6,959 bases of DNA from Bacteroidetes/Chlorobi group bacterium ChocPot_Mid. Its GTDB lineage: Bacteria; Bacteroidota; Ignavibacteria; Kapaibacteriales; UBA2268. The first letter of the stretch is position 1, and each line of letters begins with the position of its first letter. The position numbers were made by a program, and so were the translations under genes. The notes under the pieces were generated by a model. The model made no database searches, was not told the origin of the DNA, and was given only the letters and a program-made list of their open reading frames with translations. Positions 1-6,389 of the stretch are shown here, piece by piece. Where the stretch lies: NCBI GenBank assembly GCA_003731675.1, contig RCNQ01000124.1, positions 1-6,959 of the forward strand, written 5' to 3'.

Positions 1-677
1 CCAATCCGAACAATTGTAGCACCTTCTTCTATTGCCGCTTCGAAATCGTGAGTCATGCCCATCGAAAGATGTCGAACATTTACTTCAGGGTATTTTTCGT
101 TCATCTGTTCTTTCATGCTTTTCAAGAGTCTGAATTCATTGCGGTAAATGAATTCGTCATCGGAAAAAGAACCGATAGTCATAAGTCCAACAACATTAAT
201 ATTTTCAATATCTTTTACAACTCTGAATATATCGCAGGTTTCCTGTGGCTGGCAACCTGACTTGCTTCCTTCACCAGATGTATTGACTTGAATGAGTATG
301 TCAATTGTTTTATTAATTTTCTTTGCCTGTTTCGAGATTTCCTCTGCGAGATGAACAGAATCTACTGAATGAATCAGCGAAACATAGGGGGCAATATATT
401 TAACTTTGTTGGTTTGAAGATGTCCGATGTAGTGCCATTCAGGTTGTGCGATATTTCTGGTTTCGAGCTGTTCAATTTTTTCTTTCATTTCCTGAACATA
501 GTTTTCTCCGAATATTTTGATTCCTGCTGTAATGCCATTAGCTACCGTATCAACAGAATGTGATTTGCTGACTGCAACTATTTTAATTTCATCGGGATTT
601 CTCCCGCATGACAGAGCGGCTTTCGCAACTCTTTGCTTTACATTGTCAAAATTTCTTTTTATTTCATCTGCTGTCAT
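1..677 (-). CDS. yggS: YggS/PLPBP-family pyridoxal 5'-phosphate homeostasis protein (3' end cut by window)
   Basis: This is a cytosolic PLP-binding protein of the YggS/YBL036C/PROSC family, a single-domain TIM barrel like alanine racemase N-domain. The family is known for controlling free PLP and amino-acid balance rather than for a defined reaction. I translated 225 full codons plus a partial glycine. Visible signatures are VAVSK with the expected PLP-Schiff-base lysine K38, FGENYVQE (56-63), WHYIGHLQTNK (81-91), HSVDS (103-107), VNTSGEGSKSG (131-141), GLMTIG (164-169) and LSMGMTHDFEAAIEEGAT (204-221), with the phosphate-binding end VRIG at the window edge. Family members are about 220-240 residues, so only a few residues are missing. 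The ATG at 677-675 follows AAGG with a 6-base spacer. An in-frame TAA, which is the stop of the upstream peptidase gene, lies one codon before it, so no earlier start is possible. It is the last visible gene of the minus-strand pair. Identification is very sure. Confidence 0.95.
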   Translation of the reverse strand, partial: MTADEIKRNFDNVKQRVAKAALSCGRNPDEIKIVAVSKSHSVDTVANGITAGIKIFGENYVQEMKEKIEQLETRNIAQPEWHYIGHLQTNKVKYIAPYVSLIHSVDSVHLAEEISKQAKKINKTIDILIQVNTSGEGSKSGCQPQETCDIFRVVKDIENINVVGLMTIGSFSDDEFIYRNEFRLLKSMKEQMNEKYPEVNVRHLSMGMTHDFEAAIEEGATIVRI

Positions 678-680
678 TGT

Positions 681-2645
681 TTACCTTAAAATTATAAATT
701 TTTTATGATATAAAATTCCATTGTAGTCAATAACAAGAAAATACTGACCAGAAGGTAATTCTTGTGTATTCAAATTATAGATATTTTTGCCTTTTTTTGA
801 TTCTGATGAATCTTTAAAAACAATTGAACCGGTTTCATTAAATACTTTTATTTCAACCAAACCATCACCGGCTGTAAAGGACACAAGCATTTGGGAATTT
901 GCTGGATTTGGTATTAATTCGACATCATTTGTAATTTTTTCTTCATCAACAGAAACGATATTTAAGCTTTTGACTTCAAGTAATGAACGGACATCAGGTC
1001 CTTTGTTGACAATTAATCTATTTGCTTGAAACCAAAAATCGTCTTCAAATGTTTCTTGTTTGCTATTTAATAAGTAAATAATGCTTCTTGTTTCATTTGT
1101 TCCTTCGAAAGTAATCCAGACTGGTAAATTAATATAGACCCCGAAACTATCAGGTTGGACTTGATTTATTTGCAATATTGTTTTACCATTGGGTTTCTGG
1201 TTAAAAGTGATTTCTAATTGAGGCCAACCCTTGCCGTAAACCCACTGGCTGAAGAACCAATCCAAACTTCTATGTGATACTGTTTCGAAATAGTATTGCA
1301 AAGTATCAGTATTTGCATTCTTATATTTTCTTTCGCTAAGATATTTCTGCAATGCTAAAAAGAAAAGTGAATCACCTAATTCATACCTAAGCATACCGAC
1401 AACATTACCACCCTTCATATAAATCGTAGAAGGGTAATTTGATGACGGTGGTGTACGGGGAAAGTCGTAAAGAGGAAATATACCTTCGGTTTTTGCTCCA
1501 CTTGGATTGGATATATAAAATCCCCTCATATCATCTTGATGATTAAGGTATTCTGTGGAACCAAAAAGGTTTTCATACCAAATTGACTCGCAAAAAGTAG
1601 CAAAACTTTCGTTCAGCCAGGCATCACGGAAATCATAGGGTGTAACCATATCACCAAACCACATGTGAGCAAGCTCATGAGCAGCGGTTTCGTTTACAGT
1701 GTCCCTATTTTTACCAAGGTAGTGGTTAATACTAATCATTGTCTCATGCTCCATAGAGCCAATTGGTGTCAACACATAGCCAACTTTATCGAAAGGGTAT
1801 TTCCCAAACTTATTTTCATAATTTTCAACCATTTTTGGCAACAATTTGAAAGTAGTAGCAACGGCTGAGCTATCCACAGATTTGCAAAATACAAGCATTG
1901 GCAGGTTTTCATTTCCAAAATTTAAATTTATCCAATCCGACACAGCAAACGTATAATTATATGTAGCACAATCGTTCTTATGCTCCCAAACGTAAACATC
2001 CGTACCATTATCAGGATGAAATTTTTCAATCAGTAAACCATTAGAAGCTACTTCTTTTCCAGCAGGAACAATGAATTTAAATCTGCATGATGCTTTGTCT
2101 GAGGGATGGTCGTAGCAAGGCAACCAGTGCTGTGTCGCAGAGACATAGTTATTATAAAATCCCACACCCATTGCAAATAAGATTTCATCTCTTGATTGTA
2201 CGCCACCCCATTTCATAGTTTTTGTGTTGTATTCGAGAGTCATTTTTCCATGATAAAATACAGTGATTGTAGCAGAGCTGGTGCTTAACTGTGGAGGAGT
2301 CGTTATTTCAAAATGATATGTAGAATCTTCTTTTGTGCCAACTTCAACTGCATCAACTTTAATATTCTGGTAGAATGCTGAATCAATGGTCAAGTCTCGC
2401 AGATGGAAATAGAATTTGTTGCCGACAGGACTTTCGAGCCAATTGACATGAATTCTGCATACTCCCTTCATGTCGGTTGCAGGATACTGGGTAAAATCAA
2501 GTTCTGCGTCGTAATGAGTAACATCGAATGGTTGGGGGATATATTTTGTAGGTGAGGAAATTTCAGTTGCAGAAATTTTGATGGATAATATCAAGATAGC
2601 TGATATCCAATTCAAGATTAAAATAAATTTAAACATTCTTTTCAT
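681..2645 (-). CDS. Secreted M1-family zinc aminopeptidase with C-terminal type IX sorting domain
   Basis: A predicted exported zinc metallopeptidase of the M1 (gluzincin) family, which removes N-terminal residues from peptides. Residues 1-26 form a signal peptide: basic start, hydrophobic core about 6-20, likely cleavage after ISA. The M1 N-terminal beta domain follows (about 35-240), then the catalytic domain with the exopeptidase motif GSMEHE (296-301, the GxMEH version of GAMEN). The zinc site is HELAH (323-327) plus E346 in NESFA, with the canonical 18 residues between H327 and E346. The likely catalytic tyrosine is Y409 in YMKGG. A helical part ends near 470, a beta region follows, and residues about 574-654 are a Por-type sorting domain (ELIPNPAN start, LPSGQYFLV, ending KKFIILR). 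That tail predicts type IX secretion and surface anchoring or release. The start is fixed by an in-frame stop 15 bases upstream; no good Shine-Dalgarno is seen. The stop lies 3 bases before yggS. All catalytic residues are present, so it should be active. Confidence 0.93.
   Translation of the reverse strand: MKRMFKFILILNWISAILILSIKISATEISSPTKYIPQPFDVTHYDAELDFTQYPATDMKGVCRIHVNWLESPVGNKFYFHLRDLTIDSAFYQNIKVDAVEVGTKEDSTYHFEITTPPQLSTSSATITVFYHGKMTLEYNTKTMKWGGVQSRDEILFAMGVGFYNNYVSATQHWLPCYDHPSDKASCRFKFIVPAGKEVASNGLLIEKFHPDNGTDVYVWEHKNDCATYNYTFAVSDWINLNFGNENLPMLVFCKSVDSSAVATTFKLLPKMVENYENKFGKYPFDKVGYVLTPIGSMEHETMISINHYLGKNRDTVNETAAHELAHMWFGDMVTPYDFRDAWLNESFATFCESIWYENLFGSTEYLNHQDDMRGFYISNPSGAKTEGIFPLYDFPRTPPSSNYPSTIYMKGGNVVGMLRYELGDSLFFLALQKYLSERKYKNANTDTLQYYFETVSHRSLDWFFSQWVYGKGWPQLEITFNQKPNGKTILQINQVQPDSFGVYINLPVWITFEGTNETRSIIYLLNSKQETFEDDFWFQANRLIVNKGPDVRSLLEVKSLNIVSVDEEKITNDVELIPNPANSQMLVSFTAGDGLVEIKVFNETGSIVFKDSSESKKGKNIYNLNTQELPSGQYFLVIDYNGILYHKKFIILR
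684..687 (-). promoter_or_regulatory. Weak ribosome binding site of yggS
   Basis: Read on the minus strand, AAGG stands six bases before the yggS ATG and overlaps the last codons of the upstream peptidase gene. It supports the chosen start and suggests that ribosomes finishing the peptidase can re-initiate on yggS. Confidence 0.45.
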
Positions 2646-2671
2646 TTCAGATAATTTTTATTATATATATT

Positions 2672-2679
2672 CAAAAATA
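2672..2679 (-). promoter_or_regulatory. Candidate Bacteroidota-type -7 box for the peptidase-yggS unit
   Basis: The minus strand reads TATTTTTG, a full match to the Bacteroidota -7 consensus TAnnTTTG, 26 bases before the peptidase ATG. The nearest TTG upstream lies 26 bases from it, longer than the usual spacing to the -33 TTTG element, so the pair is imperfect. In DNA this AT-rich such matches arise by chance, hence the low confidence. Confidence 0.3.
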
Positions 2680-2762
2680 CAAAAAATCTGAGAAATAAAT
2701 TTTTACAATAAAATTTAAAAAGCATTTTGATTGATTATTTGATAAATCAGATAAACTGATGA

Positions 2763-5024
2763 TTATAATCCAAACAAGTTGGTTTGACCTGCATCTTTAA
2801 GTTTCCATTTGTTTTCACTAACATGTACTCCAACATCTTCCAATACACTTAATATTGTTTGATGTTCAGGTGTAATACCATTCTTCAGTAATGGCATAAT
2901 ATTAAACACGATCTCATCAAAAGTAGGTAATTTGTTTTCTCTTTGCATTCTTCTAAGAAAGCTAATTAAATAGTATCTAATCCTGAGGCGAACGTCAATT
3001 TGTGTTTTGAATTTTGTTTCATCTTTTAAAATAAATAAATCATTTTTAGAGTCGTAAACAAATTCTGAAAGTAATATTGGTGTTAAATCTGAGTATTCTT
3101 TTTTTAGTAAGTCGAGAAAACCTAATTCCAGCCCTTTGATAATCAACTCATCGTTAATTTGCTCAAGTGTTGCACCATTGTTTTTAGCAATAATTCCTTC
3201 GATAGTTTGCATGACTATTGAGCTAATATCCATACCTAAATTAGCTTTCATTATTGCTCTCGGGTTTCTAACTTTTTTGAAATTAATGATTAACTGACCT
3301 GACAATACAGTGAAAGGATTTTGTCGTTTTTTGAAACTTGTTTGACCGTTCTTTTGCGGGACAGCACCAACATATTCAAAGCCACAACTTTCAGCAGTAT
3401 CAATAATCAAATGCCAAAATTCAGGGTCTTTGTGTGCAAAGACGAATGACATCCATCGGTCAAATTTCAAAACGCGATACATTTCTTTTATACTTTGTGC
3501 AATCAACTTGTTGTAATCATTCTTTGATTTATCCATCTCACCATCTTCGATTGCTTCAAGTTCAAGGTCTTCTTTAGTTACTTTCAAATCGAGCCAGGCG
3601 TTCCACATAACAGATAAATCAAGATAAGGAATTTTCTTTCCATAAGGAGGGTCGGTATAAATATAATCAACACTTTCTTTTGGTATCCAGTTTAAATCTG
3701 TAGCAGTACCTTTGACTACTTTAATATTATTGATAGTGTTTTCATTGATGAAATAATTCATTTCCTTTTTTGCAGCAAGTACTTTTTGAAAACGCAAGTT
3801 GAAAAATTTCATTAAATCAATTTTAACGGGATTTGGTGCTATTCTATATCTATAATATTGGAAAGGTGCCGCATTTCCGCCACCCTCTTTTAGAACATAA
3901 GAGGATGTATGATATGTTAGGTTATGTTTTGTAACTAAACCTGAAAACATAAGAAGTAGAGATTTTCGAATGTTGATATTCTTTTCTTTTTTAATTAAAT
4001 ATTTGAGAAGAGCAAGTTGAGCTAATTGTTTTTTCGAAAATAGTTTCTCAACAGTGTCAACATCAGAACTTTTAGGTAATTTATTACCTTTGGGATAGGG
4101 ATACTTTTTTAAAGCTTTTTCTATTTCTTCTTTTGTCTTTGGTTCTTTTTTCTCATATTCGGATTTAATTCTAAGAAATGCTTCTCTAAAATCTTTTTCG
4201 TTAACAGGTGCAATTAATGAATCAACAAGAAAAATTGCCATTGGGTTTAAATCAATACCTATAGCTTTTCTGTTGTTCATCATGGCTTCAATTGGAGTGA
4301 TACCGCTACCACTAAAAGGGTCAAGTACCATATCTCCGGGTTTAGAATAATTCTTAATATATTCTGCAACAACATTCCATGCTTGCTTGGTGAAATATCC
4401 ATGAACTCCGTAGTGTCTTTTAGTAGCCTGCTTTTTTACAGGAATCTCTTCTAACAAAGGTCTTGTCAAATAATCAAATTTATCTTGTTTGGGTGCAGTT
4501 GCAATTGTAGTATTATAATTGAAATTCTTACCAGCTTGAAAACTATTAGGTGAAAGTAATTGTTTGAGTTTTTCCCAGTGATATTGAATTTCATCAATTT
4601 GGAAATAGAAAAATGGTTCGTTAGTCTGCTCTCTTCGGTAAAGGACAAATTCTATACCATTGCATAAAGCAAAATAGGTAGCTCTGATTTCTGGATGAGT
4701 TGCATAAGAATAAACCTGTTCAACGTTGTCGCTATCAGTGATTTTTTGATTCGGTGCTTTAGCATCAAGCACCCAAGCAAAATTATTTTCGACTTTTAAA
4801 GCATAATCCGGAATTAATGTTATTGGTCGTTTACTTGTGCCAGTTTTAAGAAAAGGATGAATGAGCTTTTTGCTTCTAACTATCGAATCCTGCTTATAAC
4901 CTAATTTTTTTAAAATAGGTAATATAATCACTTCCCTGACGCTGTCTTCTTTGAAATCAGGATTAGTTTTAATAGTTGTTAAATCAAAACTATTGAAAAG
5001 TTGATTTTTTATATTATCGGTCAT
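2763..5024 (-). CDS. HsdR-type nuclease / DNA amino-methyltransferase fusion (putative single-chain restriction-modification protein)
   Basis: A 753-residue protein that probably both cuts and methylates DNA. Residues about 20-145 match the N-terminal nuclease domain of type I restriction subunits (HSDR_N-like): SVREVIILPIL and LGY (28-43), PD at 72-73, DAK at 87-89 as the (D/E)xK element, and Q103...Y107 as the QxxxY motif. The D73-to-D87 spacing of 14 residues resembles classical HsdR enzymes. Residues about 205-580 are an N6-adenine/N4-cytosine methyltransferase: SAM-binding DPFSGSG (235-241), acidic D258 in GIDLNP, catalytic DPPY (458-461) and a later strand FVFAHKD (527-533). About 215 mostly helical residues separate motif I from DPPY and may hold target-recognition elements. 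Residues 590-745 are a further helical region, perhaps winged-helix, of unknown role. The last residues read QTNLFGL. The ATG has an in-frame TGA six bases upstream and no Shine-Dalgarno. No helicase motif and no HsdS-like gene is seen. It could instead be a solitary methylase whose nuclease-like domain only binds DNA. The domain calls are firm; the biological role is inferred. Confidence 0.85.
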   Translation of the reverse strand: MTDNIKNQLFNSFDLTTIKTNPDFKEDSVREVIILPILKKLGYKQDSIVRSKKLIHPFLKTGTSKRPITLIPDYALKVENNFAWVLDAKAPNQKITDSDNVEQVYSYATHPEIRATYFALCNGIEFVLYRREQTNEPFFYFQIDEIQYHWEKLKQLLSPNSFQAGKNFNYNTTIATAPKQDKFDYLTRPLLEEIPVKKQATKRHYGVHGYFTKQAWNVVAEYIKNYSKPGDMVLDPFSGSGITPIEAMMNNRKAIGIDLNPMAIFLVDSLIAPVNEKDFREAFLRIKSEYEKKEPKTKEEIEKALKKYPYPKGNKLPKSSDVDTVEKLFSKKQLAQLALLKYLIKKEKNINIRKSLLLMFSGLVTKHNLTYHTSSYVLKEGGGNAAPFQYYRYRIAPNPVKIDLMKFFNLRFQKVLAAKKEMNYFINENTINNIKVVKGTATDLNWIPKESVDYIYTDPPYGKKIPYLDLSVMWNAWLDLKVTKEDLELEAIEDGEMDKSKNDYNKLIAQSIKEMYRVLKFDRWMSFVFAHKDPEFWHLIIDTAESCGFEYVGAVPQKNGQTSFKKRQNPFTVLSGQLIINFKKVRNPRAIMKANLGMDISSIVMQTIEGIIAKNNGATLEQINDELIIKGLELGFLDLLKKEYSDLTPILLSEFVYDSKNDLFILKDETKFKTQIDVRLRIRYYLISFLRRMQRENKLPTFDEIVFNIMPLLKNGITPEHQTILSVLEDVGVHVSENKWKLKDAGQTNLFGL

Positions 5025-5164
5025 AAGTCAATAAATTAATATGTTTTTAATATTTAAAATACAAAAGAAATTTATATTTGCAAAATTATTTGTAATTTTA
5101 AAAAAGCTTTTTATAATTTTCTATTTAATTAAAGTGTGGTTAAAATATAAATTAATTTGAATTA
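5025..5164. other. AT-rich intergenic gap between cydB and the methyltransferase gene
   Basis: 140 bases of very AT-rich DNA between two minus-strand genes. It holds the perfect palindrome AAAAAGCTTTTT (5101-5112), which has no loop and no G/C stem and so is not a convincing terminator, and one candidate promoter box (5081-5088). I see no open frame or RNA gene. The length argues that the methyltransferase is transcribed separately from cydB. Confidence 0.5.
5081..5088 (-). promoter_or_regulatory. Candidate Bacteroidota-type -7 box for the nuclease-methyltransferase gene
   Basis: The minus strand reads TAATTTTG, matching TAnnTTTG, 56 bases before the ATG at 5024. Where a -33 TTTG is expected there is only a T-rich stretch belonging to the AAAAAGCTTTTT palindrome. 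The box could drive the gene independently of cydB, but chance matches are common at this base composition. Confidence 0.3.
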
Positions 5165-6181
5165 TTAATAGCTATTTGAATCTAATTTTACTTTTCCTCG
5201 GAATGCTGAATACATAATGATTTTATAAACAATGACTAAAGGTATTCCAATACAGGCAATAATCAGCATTGTGTAAAGTGTTGATTCTGATGATGAAGAA
5301 TTGAAGATAGTCAGACTATTTTCCACAATAGGTTTCGACGGAATAAGATTTGGATATATCCCAATTCCTGCCTGCATAATGCTGAAAGCTAAAAGCAATG
5401 ATGAGGAAATAAAAGCACTGTAATATCTTCGTGTTTTCACAAAAAGATATATAAATATAAGTGAAACGAAAGCTAATACAGGTATCAAGTACAGACTACC
5501 AACGTGATTGTAATTTGCAAGTAATTGAGTTTGAGCAACTATCGTCCAAATGGTTAATCCTAAAAATGCAATAACAGAGAGTATCCATAAAAGCTTGAAG
5601 CGGGTAAGAATTTTATTGAATAAATTATCTTCGGTTTTTGTTAGTAAAAACACTCTGCCGTGAAGTCTTACAAAAAGTACTGCTGTAATTGCGACGAATA
5701 ATGAATAAGGATTGAACAATCCCCAGAATGTCCCTGCAAATTCCTTGTTTGAATCAACAGGCAAACCTGAGACAATGTTGCCGAGTGTTAAACCTAAGAG
5801 CAAAACAATAAGATAACTTGAGATATTGAAGACATAATCCCAGACTTTTTTCCATAAAACGGATTCAACCTTACCACGAAATTCAATTGAGACAGCTCTC
5901 CCGATTATTACGAGTAAAAAGAGCATAAAAGCCACATAAAAACCAGAAAATACAGTTGCATAGACATCGGGAAAAGCTGCAAATAATGCACCACCAGCTG
6001 TTATTAACCAGACTTCGTTAGCATCCCATACAGGACCTATCGAGTTGAACATAATTCTTCGTTCTTTGTCAGTTTTTGCTGTCAGATGCAGCATTCCTAC
6101 GCCAAGGTCAAATCCATCGAGAACGACATAACCGATAAACAGAACCAATAACAGAACAAACCAAGTAATTTGTAAATCCAT
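5165..6181 (-). CDS. cydB: Cytochrome bd-type ubiquinol/menaquinol oxidase subunit II
   Basis: Subunit II of the bd-type terminal oxidase, an integral membrane protein that partners the haem-carrying CydA in reducing oxygen to water with electrons from quinol. At 338 residues it is close to the usual CydB length. The first helix carries the family signature GYVVLDGFDLGVGML (17-31), followed by GPVWDANEVWLI (49-60), AAFPDVYA (68-75) and the basic EFRGK (100-104). Hydrophobic segments lie near 7-27, 55-75, 78-98, 116-138, 156-176, 197-218, 227-248, 255-276 and 302-324, giving the expected eight or nine membrane helices. The start is supported by a good Shine-Dalgarno sequence and an in-frame stop shortly upstream. 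No cydA is present: the upstream neighbour is a divergent rRNA methyltransferase gene and the downstream one is the nuclease-methyltransferase. Either cydA lies elsewhere, or this subunit works with an unlinked CydA-like protein. The family assignment is very sure. Confidence 0.96.
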   Translation of the reverse strand: MDLQITWFVLLLVLFIGYVVLDGFDLGVGMLHLTAKTDKERRIMFNSIGPVWDANEVWLITAGGALFAAFPDVYATVFSGFYVAFMLFLLVIIGRAVSIEFRGKVESVLWKKVWDYVFNISSYLIVLLLGLTLGNIVSGLPVDSNKEFAGTFWGLFNPYSLFVAITAVLFVRLHGRVFLLTKTEDNLFNKILTRFKLLWILSVIAFLGLTIWTIVAQTQLLANYNHVGSLYLIPVLAFVSLIFIYLFVKTRRYYSAFISSSLLLAFSIMQAGIGIYPNLIPSKPIVENSLTIFNSSSSESTLYTMLIIACIGIPLVIVYKIIMYSAFRGKVKLDSNSY

Positions 6182-6389
6182 ATTATAACCTTCTTAAAGA
6201 TTTCATTAAATTTATATTTTAAATTAAACAAATTTGAGGAAAAAGGAAAATAATAATTTAAAAGGAGTTATTTTGTTAGATTCTGATTTTGGTTTAATTA
6301 AAATTAAATTTATTTAAATAATTTGAAATAAATATTGTGTGATATTTGATTATCTTGCATGTTTACAGTAATTACGGTTTTAATTTATT
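6182..6389. promoter_or_regulatory. Divergent intergenic region between cydB and the rsmB-like gene
   Basis: These 208 bases separate two divergently transcribed genes and so must hold the promoters of both. The sequence is extremely AT-rich, with many A/T runs. On the plus strand TATCTTG (6351-6357) is a partial match to the Bacteroidota -7 box; on the minus strand no clear box stands out. No binding-site dyad, riboswitch or RNA gene was recognised. Confidence 0.5.
6189..6195 (-). promoter_or_regulatory. Ribosome binding site of cydB
   Basis: The minus strand reads AAGAAGG, seven bases before the cydB ATG. It is the best Shine-Dalgarno sequence in the window and confirms the start codon. 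Confidence 0.6.

Noticed and set aside
48..1868. Several plus-strand open frames of 60-80 codons opposite yggS and the peptidase gene.
   Set aside because: They lie antisense to genes with clear family motifs, have no ribosome binding site or recognisable domain, and are explained as chance open frames.
2746..2760. Hairpin ATCAG-ATAAA-CTGAT just after the nuclease-methyltransferase stop, considered as a terminator.
   Set aside because: The stem is only five base pairs and no T-run follows it in the direction of transcription.
4466..4648. A 60-codon minus-strand open frame inside the nuclease-methyltransferase gene.
   Set aside because: It is an out-of-frame shadow of the well-supported large gene.
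2763..5024. The large fusion considered as an ordinary type I HsdR or HsdM subunit.
   Set aside because: No helicase motifs follow the nuclease region, and the methylase carries DPPY rather than the NPPF/Y typical of HsdM; no hsdS gene is adjacent.
5101..5112. Perfect palindrome AAAAAGCTTTTT between cydB and the methyltransferase gene, considered as a terminator or operator.
   Set aside because: It has no loop and almost no G/C, and such palindromes are frequent by chance in sequence this AT-rich.
6273..6317. A possible 14-codon plus-strand leader peptide starting TTG, five bases after AGGAG (6263-6267).
   Set aside because: It is very short, made of AT-rich codons, has a non-ATG start and shows no regulatory codon run or attenuator hairpin; the AGGAG match may be chance.
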